From Sphingomonas colocasiae (lineage in GTDB: Bacteria > Pseudomonadota > Alphaproteobacteria > Sphingomonadales > Sphingomonadaceae): a stretch of 64,000 nucleotides of DNA. Both the position numbers and the translations under genes were made by a program. The stretch is taken from the NCBI RefSeq assembly GCF_019880585.1, contig NZ_JAINVV010000006.1:186001-250000 (forward strand), written 5' to 3'. Positions 7,759-17,157 of this stretch are shown in pieces (position 1 is the first letter of the stretch; the number at the start of each line of letters is the position of its first letter). The notes under the pieces are model-generated. The model was not told the DNA's origin. It did not search any database and worked only from the letters and a program-made list of their open reading frames with translations.

Positions 7759-8067
7759 ATGCCCGACGAAATGCGCCGCCCCGAACCCGACCGAAAAATC
7801 ACCCGCCACGCGTCTTTCCCGCATCATTCGGCAGCCAGCATAGGTGCCGCGATAGTCTCCGGCTTCCTGAGCGGGCCCGGTATCACCATTCACACTTTCG
7901 CGAAGGCGAGCGGCATCGCCGCCGAACGCTGGCAGGCGCTGATCGAAGGGGAGGCCCTGGTCGACCAGGACATGGCGGCGGCGCTCGGCGCCATCACCGG
8001 CCTCGATCCGCAGCTGATCCTGGAAGCCCAGGACGATTTCATTCCGGCAAAGCCGCGATCATGCTGA
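7759..8067 (+). CDS. HigA-like helix-turn-helix protein
   Basis: The 102-residue product carries, at about 27-93, a segment that follows HigA-type antitoxins: a lead helix (GAAIVSGFLSGPGITIHTFA), then KASGIAAERWQALIEGEALV where the recognition helix is expected, then MAAALGAITGLDPQLILEAQ. It directly follows the HigA2-like gene and probably shares its transcript. There is no recognisable toxin. The start at 7759 lacks a clear ribosome site; the in-frame ATG four codons later is an alternative. A function in regulating itself or the preceding PLP enzyme gene is possible but not shown. Confidence 0.5.
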   Translation: MPDEMRRPEPDRKITRHASFPHHSAASIGAAIVSGFLSGPGITIHTFAKASGIAAERWQALIEGEALVDQDMAAALGAITGLDPQLILEAQDDFIPAKPRSC

Positions 8068-8414
8068 TCCCATGGCTTCGAGTTGCCGCCACGACCGGAA
8101 CGGGCTTCCGGAACACCGGCATCGGGACACTGAATGCGCGACAACGGCTGCCCCACAAGCCGCCCCGTCGCGCAGGGCCGCGCACCGCCTTTTTTCCTCT
8201 TCGGCGGTGCGCGGCCTGCTTCCTCGAAAACTCCATCCGGTCCGGATGTATCGGCGATTGCCCTTGCCCTCCGGCTGGCTAGATTTGCGGGATCGCCCAT
8301 GTACGGGGACATGGGCGTCGGCGAGGCGGGCGTCGGCGAGATGCGCGGACCTTTGGTCCGGCAATGCCGGGCAGCCGGCTCGCAAGACATGGATCGCTCA
8401 TCCGGAGGGGAAAG
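8068..8414. other. Intergenic region of 347 bp without a supported gene
   Basis: Apart from the large hairpin at 8172-8219, the region holds a second small inverted repeat (CCCATGT / ACATGGG around 8296-8315) and a direct repeat of GGCGTCGGCGAG around 8315-8340, just before the next gene. I see no convincing coding sequence. Confidence 0.6.
8172..8219. terminator. Large hairpin after the HTH genes
   Basis: GCAGGGCCGCGCACCGCC pairs with GGCGGTGCGCGGCCTGC (one bulged base) around a 13-base loop that begins with six T. The T run lies inside the loop and not after the stem, so it is not a textbook intrinsic terminator, though it could end transcription of the upstream HTH genes. Confidence 0.45.
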
Positions 8415-9011
8415 ATGGCGCAATCATCTGGTGCAGGCTGTTTCGGATGGCTGATCGCGGGGATCCTGGGTATTGCGATGATCAGCCAATGCTCGTCGAA
8501 ACAGGGATCGCCGACACCCGATGCGCCCGCGGCGGCGAGCGGCACGCAACGCTATGTCGATGCGCGCTCGCTCAACTGCAGGTCCGGCGCATCCGCGAGC
8601 GCGACACCGCTCAGGGCCTTTGCGCGCGGCACGCCCGTCACGGTGACGGAGGAGGCGAACAGCTGGTCGAAGATCGACGGCTCGCCGCCATGCTGGGTTT
8701 CCAGCGCGTTCCTTTCGTCATCGGCACCCATGAGCGGCACAGCCTCTTCCGACGCCATGCCTGCCGCGGCGGCAGCCACGGCGGCGGGCACGGCGGCGGG
8801 CACGGTGAGCTATTTCACGTCGCAGCCACAGCGCGCCAAGGCCACCCGGTCCGGCAAGGCGAAAGCCCGGAAGGAGAGATCGTCCACGAAACGCAGGTCG
8901 CGCGGCTATGACGGCGGTGGCTGCCCGTGCAGCGGAAGCCGCGTCTGCATCGGTCCGCGCGGTGGCCGCTATTGCATCACGAGCGGCGGCAACAAGCGCT
9001 ATGGCGTCTAG
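8415..9011 (+). CDS. SH3-like domain protein with N-terminal membrane anchor
   Basis: This 198-residue protein has an N-terminal hydrophobic segment (about 9-25, CFGWLIAGILGIAMISQC) that would anchor or export it. Residues about 44-95 (YVDARSLNCRSGAS, then GTPVTVTEE, then WSKI and CWVSSAF) form a bacterial SH3 (SH3b) domain. A low-complexity Ala/Thr then basic linker follows, then a Cys/Gly-rich end (GGCPCSGSRVCIGPRGGRYC). SH3b domains often bind cell-wall peptides. Its role is unknown. The ATG at 8415 has GGAGGGG in front. The basic linker and the four cysteines at the end are the striking parts. Confidence 0.75.
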   Translation: MAQSSGAGCFGWLIAGILGIAMISQCSSKQGSPTPDAPAAASGTQRYVDARSLNCRSGASASATPLRAFARGTPVTVTEEANSWSKIDGSPPCWVSSAFLSSSAPMSGTASSDAMPAAAAATAAGTAAGTVSYFTSQPQRAKATRSGKAKARKERSSTKRRSRGYDGGGCPCSGSRVCIGPRGGRYCITSGGNKRYGV

Positions 9012-9047
9012 CGCGCAGACATCGCGCCAGGTCTGGTTGACGCGTCC

Positions 9048-9245
9048 ATGACCCCTGAACAGGAACGCTGGGCTTTCGCCGGCAAATTGATCGAGATCCA
9101 TGGTGACGATGTGATGGGATATATCGCCCGGCGCGTCGCGGATCTGTCCAGAACCCAGGACGAGCTCGGCGTCCGCTTCTGGATCGACATCACCGACAAG
9201 GTCAGGCAATTGGCCGGCCCGAGCACGGAGGTTCCTGTCCAGTGA
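9048..9245 (+). CDS. Small protein resembling a sphingomonad-specific family (DUF6961-like)
   Basis: This 65-residue protein (PEQERWAFAGKLIEIHGDDV, then YIARRVADL, then DELGVRFWIDI) matches the shape of a small family often seen in sphingomonads, which I believe is called DUF6961; the name is from memory. It is predicted to be helical and cytoplasmic, with no known activity. Its stop overlaps the GTG of the nuclease gene by four bases, making it the first gene of a four-gene overlapping unit (9048-10307). Confidence 0.7.
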   Translation: MTPEQERWAFAGKLIEIHGDDVMGYIARRVADLSRTQDELGVRFWIDITDKVRQLAGPSTEVPVQ

Positions 9246-9604
9246 TCCTGACAATCATGGCGGCCGCGCTCGTCTCCGGATGCCAGGCCACCGACGGGGA
9301 CAGTCTGCGATGCGGCGGCGAGCGCATCCGGCTTCTGGGCATCGACGCTCCCGAAATGGGGCGCTGCCAGCAAGGGCGCCGCTGCGCGCCGGGTGATCCC
9401 GTCGCATCGCGGGACAATCTGCGCCGGATGATCGCACGCGGCTCCGTCAGGATCGATCGCGTCGCCAGGGACCGCTATGGCCGGACGATCGCGGTCGTCT
9501 ATGCCGGTGGCCTCGACCTGTCCTGCGCGCAATTGAAAGCCGGGCACGCCATCTACCGCCAGGACTGGGACAATGGCCGCCGCATCGGCAGGACATGCCG
9601 ATGA
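9242..9604 (+). CDS. Thermonuclease (SNase-like) family protein
   Basis: The 120-residue product has the staphylococcal-nuclease pattern: DGDSLRCGGERIRLLGIDAP-E (about 18-38), which holds the calcium-binding Asp and the catalytic Arg and Glu, and later RDRYGRTIAVV (about 77-87) with the second catalytic Arg. The N-terminus (ILTIMAAALVSGC) is hydrophobic and ends in Cys, so export or lipidation is likely. It starts with GTG overlapping the previous stop and overlaps the next small gene by four bases. It lies a few genes from the SOS block, but no SOS box precedes it. Confidence 0.85.
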   Translation: MILTIMAAALVSGCQATDGDSLRCGGERIRLLGIDAPEMGRCQQGRRCAPGDPVASRDNLRRMIARGSVRIDRVARDRYGRTIAVVYAGGLDLSCAQLKAGHAIYRQDWDNGRRIGRTCR

Positions 9605-9705
9605 GCAGTTACGGGCGCCGCTTCGAGGCAGCCCGGCTGTTCGGCGGCACCGGCGATCATGATCCCACAACCTTCCGCCGGCATGGAAGGGTCGGTGCCG
9701 GATGA
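9601..9705 (+). CDS. 34-residue small protein linking the nuclease and SRAP-like genes
   Basis: The ATG at 9601 overlaps the nuclease stop and the stop at 9703-9705 overlaps the ATG of the next gene, both as ATGA. The peptide begins MSSYGRRFEAARLFGG. AGGA about eight bases upstream can serve as ribosome site. I recognise no family. The exact ATGA junctions at both ends, inside a unit where all genes overlap by four bases, are the main evidence that it is translated. It might serve only to couple translation between its neighbours. Confidence 0.5.
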   Translation: MSSYGRRFEAARLFGGTGDHDPTTFRRHGRVGAG

Positions 9706-10307
9706 CCGCCCTGTATCGCTGCCGCACGGCCCTGTCGGAAGTCGCCGGACTGTTCGAAGCGGACGCACCGCCACAGGCGGACTGGTCCGCGGAACTCTGG
9801 CCCGGACGGACCGGCCTCATCGTGCGCTCGGCAAATGCGGGCCGGGTCGTTGAAACCATGAAATGGGGCATCGCGGGAAACATCGCCGACGGGACACGGG
9901 GTCGCCCGCCGGCGACGACCCTCTGGTTTCGGGAACTCTTTCCGTCGCGGCCGGACTGGCTCGATCCCGAACGGCGGTGCCTCATCATCATGGACTCCTT
10001 CGCCTGCCCCGAGGGGCCTGCCGGAGCACGGACCAGGACCTGGTTCGGCCTTGAGCATATCCCACTCTTCGCCTGGGCGGGCATCTGGCGCGAAAACGAA
10101 AGTGCGCGGGGTTATTGCGGCCTCGTCGCCGCCGCCGATGATCGTATCCGAGATCGCGGCCCGATGCCCGCGCTGCTTCGGCCTGAGGAAGCGGGAGAAT
10201 GGCTTCTCGGTGACCTGATCACGGCGGGACGCCTCGCCCGACGCAGCTATCCCGCCGAAGACATGTATCGCGAAGCACTGGACGAGCCCTGGTCGGCGCC
10301 CCGTTAG
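9702..10307 (+). CDS. SRAP-family protein lacking the catalytic residues
   Basis: The 201-residue protein follows the SRAP (YedK/HMCES) layout: MTALYRC at the start, KWGIAGN near 53, RRCLIIMDSFACP near 90-103, PLFAWAGIWRE near 124 and GPMPALLRPEEAGEWL near 153. Active SRAP proteins start MC, have an Asn in N-x-R, a Glu in GFYEW and a His before RMP. Here position 2 is Thr, the Glu region reads SFACP, and the His position reads RDRGPMP. It therefore cannot form the usual thiazolidine crosslink with abasic DNA. It is the last of four overlapping genes after the nuclease. A structural or regulatory role is inferred. Confidence 0.75.
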   Translation: MTALYRCRTALSEVAGLFEADAPPQADWSAELWPGRTGLIVRSANAGRVVETMKWGIAGNIADGTRGRPPATTLWFRELFPSRPDWLDPERRCLIIMDSFACPEGPAGARTRTWFGLEHIPLFAWAGIWRENESARGYCGLVAAADDRIRDRGPMPALLRPEEAGEWLLGDLITAGRLARRSYPAEDMYREALDEPWSAPR

Positions 10308-10851
10308 TCGTCGCGCCTGCTCTCGGCTTCCAGCGGGCCTCCCCCGAGAGTTTGTCACGTGCTGTGCAAATCTCTCATCGGATTAATCAAATTGCGAAAT
10401 ATGATCGGCGCGCCCCATCCCCACCGCCGCCGGAGCTGATCCGGAACTGCATCCAGGATCGCGCACTCCCTTTTTTGATCCTGAAGGACCGCATCCTGGC
10501 TGCCCGGGAAAAACGCTCCGGGATCATGGTCTCGGCCGGGGCAGCAAATGATGAGACATCAGGTGCCGGATCCCGCGTGGACGTGGCAAGAGCTTCCCCC
10601 ACACGGCCAGGCGACCGCCTGGCCGCAAGCTGGCACACGATACCGTCGTAGCGGCTCGAGGGCCCCGGGTTCGGCCGATGTCATGGGTGGAGCGGACGGC
10701 GCTCCAGAAGGCGAGGAGCCAAGTGTCCGGACAATCGCAGGCCTGGGAGCGCCGGTGCGACGCAGCGTGCCTGGACCTGGCCCGCTTCGTCCTTCGCCTT
10801 TCCGAAGACGTTCAGCGCGCGCCCGACCGTCCGGCGGCACGACCCTCCGCC
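10308..10851. other. 544-bp region between the SRAP-like gene and dnaE2 without a supported gene
   Basis: Both flanking genes end here, so it is a convergent 3' region. It contains a perfect 8-bp hairpin with a four-base loop at 10605-10624 (GGCCAGGC / GCCTGGCC) that could serve as a terminator, and an A/T-richer stretch near 10370-10405. A plus-strand frame of 81 codons from 10678 exists, but it has no ribosome site, overlaps dnaE2 and resembles nothing I know. Confidence 0.5.
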
Positions 10852-13800
10852 TCAATGGAAGTCATGGCTGCGGATCGGCACCAGCGCTTCCTGCTCGTCC
10901 GGCGTCCCGAACGGCCGCGATGACAGCGTCCTTCCGCGCGGGGCCCAGTCCCCATCCGTGGAGGGGTCGCGAGGATCCGGCCCGCCCCCATTTTTGGCTC
11001 CGTCGCCGCGACCGGGCGCGATGGCAAAGTCCATTCGCCCGATCGATCTCAACATGGCGTCATGGTCGGTGATACGGTCGCAGATGATATGGATGACCTC
11101 GCCCTCCTTCTGCAGCCGCCCGCGCATCGCGATCATCGAGGCCGACATGACCTGGCGACGGTAGATCTCGAACCGGTCGGGCCAGAGGATGCCGTTGGCG
11201 ATGCCGGTCTCGTCCTCGATCGTGACGAACAACACGCCCTTGGCTGATCCCGGCCGCTGCCGCACAAGGATGACGCCCGCGACCTCGACATTGCGCCCGT
11301 CCCGGATCGACGACAGATCGGTGCATCGCACAATACCCATGGCATCGAGTTCTTCGCGCAGGAAACTCACCGGATGCGCACGCAGCGACAGCTGGGTCGC
11401 ACGATAATCCTCGACCACCTCGCGCCCGGCGGTCATCGGCCGCAACTCCACCTCGGGCTCGAGCCCCTCGGGTGAGAACCCGGCCTCGCGCGCATCAGCG
11501 GCAGCGAAGAGCGGCAGCGGCGCCTCGCCCAATCCCTTGACCTTCCAAAGTCCCTCCCGCCGGTTTTCGGCGATGCAGTGGAATGCGTCGGCCTCGGCCA
11601 GCCGCTCGATCGCAGCCCGCGGCACGCCGGCGCGCCGCCAGACCTCCTCGACGCTGTCATAAGGTGCGGGTCCCCGCGCCCCGGCAATCGCGGCGCCATG
11701 GAGGTTGGCAAGGCCGCGCACCATCCGGAATCCCATCCGGACCGCAAGATAGCGGCCTTCGCCGGCCTCGAGCGTGCAGTCCCAATGGCTGTCGTTGATC
11801 GAGACCGGCCGGACTTCGACGCCATGCTTGCGCGCATCGGCGACGATCTGTGCGGGCGCGTAGAACCCCATGGGCTGCGCGTTGAGCAAGGCCGCGCAGA
11901 AGACATCGGGATGATGATGCTTCATCCAGCATGAGGCATAGGCGATCTTGGCGAACGAGGCGGCATGGCTCTCGGGGAAACCATAGCTGCCGAACCCCTC
12001 GATCTGCTTGAAGGTGCGCTCGGCGAAGTCCCTTGGATAGCCGCGCGCGACCATGCCTCCGACCAGCTTGTCGTAGAAATGGCTGACCCCGCCGGTCAGC
12101 TTGAACGTCGCCATGGCCCGGCGCAGCTGGTCGGCTTCCTGGGGCGTAAACCCCGCGCCCACGATCGCGACCTTCATCGCCTGCTCCTGGAAAAGCGGCA
12201 CGCCAAGCGTCTTCTCGAGGACGGCGCGCAGTTCGGGTTTTGGATAGTCCGGCGTCTCCTTGCCCTCGCGCCTGCGCAGATAGGGATGAACCATGTCGCC
12301 CTGGATAGGGCCCGGCCGGACGATCGCGACCTCGATCACCAGGTCGTAGAATTTATCGGGCTTGATCCGCGGCAGCATCGACATCTGCGCACGGCTCTCG
12401 ATCTGGAAGACGCCCAGCGTGTCGGCCTTCTGGATCATGGCGTAAACGCCCGGATCGTCGTCCTGGAGATCTGCCATCGTGACCTTGATGCCCTTGTCCT
12501 GCTCCAGCAGGTTGAAGGCGCGGTTCATGCAGCCGAGCATGCCCAGGCCCAGAATGTCGACCTTCATGAATTTGAGCGCGTCGATATCGTCCTTGTCCCA
12601 CTCGATGATCTGGCGGTCCTCCATCCGCGCCGGCTCGATCGGAACGAGATCGTCGAGCCGGTCCTGGGTGAGGACGAAGCCGCCGGGATGCTGCGAGAGA
12701 TGGCGCGGCGTGCCGATCAGCTGGCGGGCAAGATCGAGCGTGAGCCGCAGCCGGTAATCCCCGGCGTTGAGATTGAGGCTGGCGATCCGCTCCTCGGGGA
12801 TGCCGTCGACCGACCAGCCCCAGACCAGGCCGGTCAGCATCTTGGTCAGGTCGCGCGGCAGCCCCAGCGCTTTCCCGACCTCGGCCACCGCTCCACGTGT
12901 GCGATAGCGGGTCACCACCGCGGTCAGCGCGCTACGGGTGCGGCCATAGGTGTCATAGATCCACTGGATGATCTCCTCGCGCCGCTCATGCTCGAAATCG
13001 ACATCGATATCCGGCGGCTCCTTGCGCTCGCCCGAGACGAAGCGCTCGAACAGCAATTCATGCTGGATCGGATCGATCGAGGTGATGCCGAGCAGATAGC
13101 AGATGCAGCTGTTGGCGGCCGACCCGCGCCCCTGGCAGAGAATGCCCCGCCGGCGGCTTTCCGCGACGATCGCGTTGACGGTCAGGAAATAGGGCGCATA
13201 GCCGAGCTCGTCGATGAGCTTGAGCTCATGGTCGATCTGTTCGCGATAGCGCCGGGGCACGCCGCCGGGAAACAACCGCTCCGCCCCTTCCCCGGAAAGC
13301 GCCGCCAGCGCCTCCTGCGCGGTCCGCCCCGCCATCACCTGCTCATAGGGATATTGATAGCGGATCTCGCCGAGATCGAACCGGCACGCAGTCGCGATGT
13401 CGGCGCTCGCCTGGATCGCATCGGGAAAGGCGGCGAAGCGCCGCTCCATCTCGGCGGGCGATTTGAGATCGCGATCCATGAACCGCTCGCGCCTGAACCC
13501 CAGTGCGTCGATCGTGGTCTTCTCGCGGATCGCGCTCATCACATCCTGCAACTGCCGCCGCTCATGCGTGTGATAGAGGACATCGCCGGTCGCGACCGAA
13601 CGGATGCCGATGTCCCGCGCGAGCGCATCAAGCATATGAAGCCGCGCCGCATCGTCAGGCCGGCGGCGCAGCGTGAGCGCCAGATAACCGCGCGCGCCAA
13701 AGACCGCCCGCAACCCGGCGAGCCGATCCGCTGTCAGCGCATCCGCCATATCGGGCAGCAGGATGGCGATCAGGCCGTCGGCATGCGCCGCGACATCGGC

Positions 13801-14124
13801 CCAGTCCAGGATGCAGCACCCCTTGCCGCCGCGCGCCTTGCCCATGGACAGCAGCCGGGTGAGCCTGCTCCACGCCGCCCGGTTCATCGGATAGAGCAGC
13901 AGCGCGCGGCCATCGGTCAGATCGACACGGGCGCCGGCGATCATCCGTACCCCGGTCGCCTTCTGGCCGTCCCATCCGCGCACCATGCCGGCGACACTGC
14001 CATGATCGACAAGCCCCAGAGCCTGATGCCCGAGCAGCGCCGCCGCCGCGAACAGCTCCTCGGGTGAGGACGCTCCACGCAGGAAGGAAAAATGGCTGGT
14101 CGCCTGCAGCTCGACATAGGTCAT
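10852..14124 (-). CDS. dnaE2: Error-prone DNA polymerase III alpha subunit DnaE2 (ImuC)
   Basis: This 1090-residue C-family polymerase has the PHP domain at about 4-200 ([20 protein letters not shown]), the catalytic palm with the Asp pair in [15 protein letters not shown], finger and tRNA-like helical parts, and an OB domain near 960-1040 ([20 protein letters not shown]). It ends in SHDFH as DnaE2 proteins do. It performs translesion synthesis after DNA damage together with ImuA and ImuB. The start ATG at 14124 has GAGAGGGACC upstream and lies 13 bases after imuB, so the three genes form one operon driven from the SOS box at 16662. Confidence 0.95.
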   Translation of the reverse strand: MTYVELQATSHFSFLRGASSPEELFAAAALLGHQALGLVDHGSVAGMVRGWDGQKATGVRMIAGARVDLTDGRALLLYPMNRAAWSRLTRLLSMGKARGGKGCCILDWADVAAHADGLIAILLPDMADALTADRLAGLRAVFGARGYLALTLRRRPDDAARLHMLDALARDIGIRSVATGDVLYHTHERRQLQDVMSAIREKTTIDALGFRRERFMDRDLKSPAEMERRFAAFPDAIQASADIATACRFDLGEIRYQYPYEQVMAGRTAQEALAALSGEGAERLFPGGVPRRYREQIDHELKLIDELGYAPYFLTVNAIVAESRRRGILCQGRGSAANSCICYLLGITSIDPIQHELLFERFVSGERKEPPDIDVDFEHERREEIIQWIYDTYGRTRSALTAVVTRYRTRGAVAEVGKALGLPRDLTKMLTGLVWGWSVDGIPEERIASLNLNAGDYRLRLTLDLARQLIGTPRHLSQHPGGFVLTQDRLDDLVPIEPARMEDRQIIEWDKDDIDALKFMKVDILGLGMLGCMNRAFNLLEQDKGIKVTMADLQDDDPGVYAMIQKADTLGVFQIESRAQMSMLPRIKPDKFYDLVIEVAIVRPGPIQGDMVHPYLRRREGKETPDYPKPELRAVLEKTLGVPLFQEQAMKVAIVGAGFTPQEADQLRRAMATFKLTGGVSHFYDKLVGGMVARGYPRDFAERTFKQIEGFGSYGFPESHAASFAKIAYASCWMKHHHPDVFCAALLNAQPMGFYAPAQIVADARKHGVEVRPVSINDSHWDCTLEAGEGRYLAVRMGFRMVRGLANLHGAAIAGARGPAPYDSVEEVWRRAGVPRAAIERLAEADAFHCIAENRREGLWKVKGLGEAPLPLFAAADAREAGFSPEGLEPEVELRPMTAGREVVEDYRATQLSLRAHPVSFLREELDAMGIVRCTDLSSIRDGRNVEVAGVILVRQRPGSAKGVLFVTIEDETGIANGILWPDRFEIYRRQVMSASMIAMRGRLQKEGEVIHIICDRITDHDAMLRSIGRMDFAIAPGRGDGAKNGGGPDPRDPSTDGDWAPRGRTLSSRPFGTPDEQEALVPIRSHDFH

Positions 14125-14137
14125 CGACCGGTCCCTC

Positions 14138-15952
14138 TCATCCGAACAGGCCGTGCATGTGCCAGCTGAGATCGCCGGTCGCGGCCTCGACGCCATCGCC
14201 GCGGCGAAAGATCCAGAACCGGCCGCCGCACTCGGCCTGGACCTTGAAGTAATCGCGCACCGCCCACATTTCGCTTGGGCTCCGCCACCATTCCCCATGG
14301 ATCCGCTCGGGCCCATCGCCGGCGATCACCCGGTAGGATCTGCCGCGCCAGGCGAAGCGTCGCGGCGGATGGTCGGGCAGGAGCGCGACCACGCTGGACA
14401 AAGGCTCGGGACGGCGCAGCATTCGCGCGGGCCGCGACCATCCGGGCCAGCCCGCCGGCTCGACCAGTGGTGCGACGCGGCGGACGGCGCGCTCGGGCAC
14501 GTCGCTCTCGACCGCGCTCAGCCGGAACAGCGCATCCGGACCGCAACGCCCGCCAAGCTGATCGATCAGCGGCGCGATATCGGGTGCGCGATCGGCGTCT
14601 TCGAGGCCGGCAGTGAGCGCGACCGGTGCCAAGGGCTCGACATGCGGGCTCGACAGCGACATCGCCTCGATCCCGAGCCCCGGATCGATCCGCTCTACCC
14701 GCATGGCGAGCATGCGCTTGAGGTGCGCGGGATCGCGCGTCGCGCGCGCCGTACCGATCGCGATGCGCTGGCTGCCGCCGTCGACGATCGTGCAGTCGAG
14801 GATCGCCGCCCGGACGCCGAGCCCGCGCGCCTGAAGCACGCCGACAAGGTCTTCGACCAGATCGCCGATGACCTGGACGATTGCCTCCGCGGTCCCGATC
14901 GGTTCGAGCAGCCGCCGTTCGGCACGAGGCATTTCGAACGGCACGACCGGCACGATCGGTTCGCCGGCCAGCCCGCGCGCCTGATCGAGCCGCTCGACGG
15001 TCCCGAGCCCCAGGCGGCGGGCAAGCGGTCCACGCGCAACCGGATAAAGGTCCGATATCCGTTCGAGCCCGAACCGTGCGGCCGCCACCAGCGCCTCGGG
15101 TCGGAGACGCAGCGCGGCGAGCGGCAGGTCGGCGATGGCCTGGGTTTCGGTTCCCGGCGGCACTATGGTGATGGTCTGCCTCCCGAAGCGGGCAAGCGCA
15201 TGCGCCGCGCCGGCGGATCCGGCGATCGCGACACGCGCGGTAAAGCCAAGCCGCCTCGCGAACGCCACCAGCCTTCGGCAGAACCGCTCCTCGCCGCCGA
15301 ACAAATGCGTTGTGCCGGTCAGGTCGAGCCAGATGCCGTCCATGCCCGACACGCTTGCGATCGGCGTCCAGTGCGCGACCGCATGCAAGGCCAGCCGGTC
15401 GAGGAAAGCGCGATCCCTGTCCGGTTGGGCATCATGCACCTCGAGATTGGCGACGAGCGCCCGGGCATGAGCGGCCGCCATGCCGGGTCGCAAGCCGAGC
15501 TCGAGCGCCACCGGGCATGCGGCGGTCACGGCGTCGCGCTGGCCGGTGCGGGCTACGAGAATCGTCGGTTGCCCCAACAGCGCCGCCCAGCCCGGTGCTT
15601 TCGGCGCAGGTGCACGACCTGCAGCGCCTTCGTCGGGCGGCATCGCCTTGAACGGATGCTCGGCGTGCTCGCTGCGCCGCCCCATCTCGCGCATCGTCGG
15701 CCGCTGATGCGCAGGCAGCGCCTCGAGGTCGGTGGTTGCCGGCTGTTCGACCATGCCGTCGCGCGCCCAGCGGGCGCCGGGACGCCAGCCGCCGCCGCGC
15801 GGAACCGAGCAGGCGCCCGGGCCGTCGTCGATCGGCATGGGAAATCGCGGCGCCCTGAAGGGCTGCGGATCAGGCGGCGTGGCTGAGCGCTCTCGCCGGC
15901 GCAACCGCTCGATCGGGAGCTGCGGCAGGAAGAGCGAGGCGACCCGTGGCAT
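14138..15952 (-). CDS. imuB: ImuB, Y-family polymerase-like mutasome protein
   Basis: The 604-residue protein begins [17 protein letters not shown] and has the Y-family palm and finger order, with a long proline/arginine-rich insertion at about 22-120 that is common in ImuB of this group. ImuB lacks polymerase activity in characterised species and acts as the scaffold that binds ImuA, DnaE2 and the sliding clamp. The ATG at 15952 makes its start overlap the end of imuA by 83 bases; starts further upstream are possible but less similar. It lies between imuA and dnaE2 in the SOS operon. Confidence 0.92.
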   Translation of the reverse strand: MPRVASLFLPQLPIERLRRRERSATPPDPQPFRAPRFPMPIDDGPGACSVPRGGGWRPGARWARDGMVEQPATTDLEALPAHQRPTMREMGRRSEHAEHPFKAMPPDEGAAGRAPAPKAPGWAALLGQPTILVARTGQRDAVTAACPVALELGLRPGMAAAHARALVANLEVHDAQPDRDRAFLDRLALHAVAHWTPIASVSGMDGIWLDLTGTTHLFGGEERFCRRLVAFARRLGFTARVAIAGSAGAAHALARFGRQTITIVPPGTETQAIADLPLAALRLRPEALVAAARFGLERISDLYPVARGPLARRLGLGTVERLDQARGLAGEPIVPVVPFEMPRAERRLLEPIGTAEAIVQVIGDLVEDLVGVLQARGLGVRAAILDCTIVDGGSQRIAIGTARATRDPAHLKRMLAMRVERIDPGLGIEAMSLSSPHVEPLAPVALTAGLEDADRAPDIAPLIDQLGGRCGPDALFRLSAVESDVPERAVRRVAPLVEPAGWPGWSRPARMLRRPEPLSSVVALLPDHPPRRFAWRGRSYRVIAGDGPERIHGEWWRSPSEMWAVRDYFKVQAECGGRFWIFRRGDGVEAATGDLSWHMHGLFG

Positions 15953-16643
15953 CACATGCTTCAACTTCGAGGGAAAAGGGATTGCCGCCACGCTGGCGGA
16001 CAAGCTCGACCGACCATCGGGCACGTCCGACGCCGGGATGGGGCAGCGGCAGCGACGGCGTGCAGCCGATCCGCCAGCGCGTCATCGCCGTAGACGGCAT
16101 GTCGAGCGGGCATCGGCCGAGCGTCCGGTGGCGGCGATAGAGCAGCATCGGGGTTTCGCTGTCCGATGCCGCAAGCTGCAGCCGCCGCGTAATGGTGAGG
16201 TCGGCGGACTTCACTTCGGCGACAACACAGGCGAGCGTGCCATGACGAAGGCCATCCTCGGCGAGCGCCAGCACATCGGCGTCCCTGCGCCCCTGGGCAT
16301 AGATGATCCGGTCGGGCGGCAACCCGGCCTGTTCAAGCCCGGGTGCGTAGAGATCGAAACGCGACAGCGCCCAGAGCACGGAAAGGCCCGGCTTGCCCGC
16401 GAACCGTGCGGCGATGCCGGTGAGGAACAACGTCGCAGCCGCATCGTCGCTCAGCGCGGCGCTGGCTGCCGCCACCTCATGCAGCCCGCCTCCGGCGAGG
16501 CCGGCGTCCGCCAACCGTTCGTCGATCGCAACGACGTCGAACGGCAATACCGGCCCCCGGGCGCGCCTTTCGCCTGCCAGCGCAGTGCGAAGCGCGGCAA
16601 GCTGCTCGGCATCGGGCCGGTCGAAGGAGGGCGAAGGAAGCAT
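15870..16643 (-). CDS. imuA: ImuA, RecA/SulA-like mutasome protein
   Basis: This 257-residue protein has the ImuA pattern: an N-terminal region, then GGGLHEVAAASAALSDDAAA (about 50-70) near where RecA carries its Walker A, then LSVLWALSRFDLYAPGLEQ (about 87-105), AQGRRDADVLALAEDGLR and CVVAEVKSADLTITRRLQLA. The last is the strand-helix RecA-like core. ImuA binds ImuB and RecA and is needed for damage-induced mutagenesis. The gene begins at 16643, 19 bases after the exact SOS box at 16662-16676, and is the first gene of imuA-imuB-dnaE2. Confidence 0.93.
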   Translation of the reverse strand: MLPSPSFDRPDAEQLAALRTALAGERRARGPVLPFDVVAIDERLADAGLAGGGLHEVAAASAALSDDAAATLFLTGIAARFAGKPGLSVLWALSRFDLYAPGLEQAGLPPDRIIYAQGRRDADVLALAEDGLRHGTLACVVAEVKSADLTITRRLQLAASDSETPMLLYRRHRTLGRCPLDMPSTAMTRWRIGCTPSLPLPHPGVGRARWSVELVRQRGGNPFSLEVEACDATGRLALPAAAPDRAVAPARALSHAA

Positions 16644-16661
16644 GGGGCAAGAGACTCATAT

Positions 16662-16676
16662 GTTCCCCTTATGTTC
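16662..16676 (-). promoter_or_regulatory. LexA (SOS) box before imuA
   Basis: The plus strand reads GTTCCCCTTATGTTC, exactly GTTC-N7-GTTC, the alphaproteobacterial LexA site. It lies 19 bases upstream of imuA, in the 52-base gap after the DUF1810 gene. It predicts DNA-damage induction of imuA-imuB-dnaE2. Confidence 0.9.
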
Positions 16677-16695
16677 CGATCGTCGGTCGTCCGCG

Positions 16696-17157
16696 TCAAG
16701 CCGGTTCGGAAGGCATATCGGGCCGGCCTTGCCCATCCCGCAGAAACCGTAGGGTCGTTTCGTCCCGGATACCATGGAACCAGCGATCGATCGCCTCGCC
16801 CAGCACCGGAGGACCGCCGGCCGACTCGAACAGGCTGAGCGAAGAGCGCAGCTTTTTCGCATCGACTGCACCGAAGGCGGCGACCGGATCGCTGATGTCC
16901 AGCGCCTGCAGCGCTTCCACACAGTCCAGATAGCGCGGTCCCAACAGGGGATGATCGAGATAGGCGCGCGCCTCGGCGATCGAGCCGATCCCGAAATATC
17001 GCGCCGTTGCACTGTGCCCGAGATCACCGAGTTGGGGAAAGATGAACCACATCCAGTGCGTGGCCTTGGACCCGCGCCGGATTTCCGCCAATGCCTTGGG
17101 ATAGGCGGTCGCCTGTGCATCGACGAACCGCTCGAGATCGAACGGATCGTTCATCAC
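16696..17157 (-). CDS. DUF1810 family protein
   Basis: The 153-residue protein matches DUF1810 throughout: DPFDLERFVDAQATAYPKAL, SKATHWMWFIFPQLGDLG, YLDHPLLGPRYLDCVEAL and DAKKLRSSLSLFE. The family is small, soluble and of unknown function, related in fold to ADP-ribose-linked proteins by some reports (from memory, not verified). Its start overlaps the stop of the SRAP gene by four bases, so the two are co-transcribed from the SOS-box promoter at 17805. Placement between two SOS boxes supports a role in the damage response. Confidence 0.88.
   Translation of the reverse strand: MMNDPFDLERFVDAQATAYPKALAEIRRGSKATHWMWFIFPQLGDLGHSATARYFGIGSIAEARAYLDHPLLGPRYLDCVEALQALDISDPVAAFGAVDAKKLRSSLSLFESAGGPPVLGEAIDRWFHGIRDETTLRFLRDGQGRPDMPSEPA

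Noticed and set aside
8060-8282. Plus-strand continuation frame after the HigA-like gene
   Set aside because: It passes through the large hairpin at 8172-8219 and has neither a ribosome site nor a protein-like pattern.
10678-10923. 81-codon plus-strand frame near the dnaE2 3' end
   Set aside because: No ribosome site, overlaps the dnaE2 coding end and shows no family resemblance.
11965-14067. Long plus-strand open frame of about 700 codons opposite dnaE2
   Set aside because: It lies fully within dnaE2, is rich in Arg, His and Asp as expected from the antisense of a GC-rich gene, and resembles no family. DnaE2 is well supported on the other strand.
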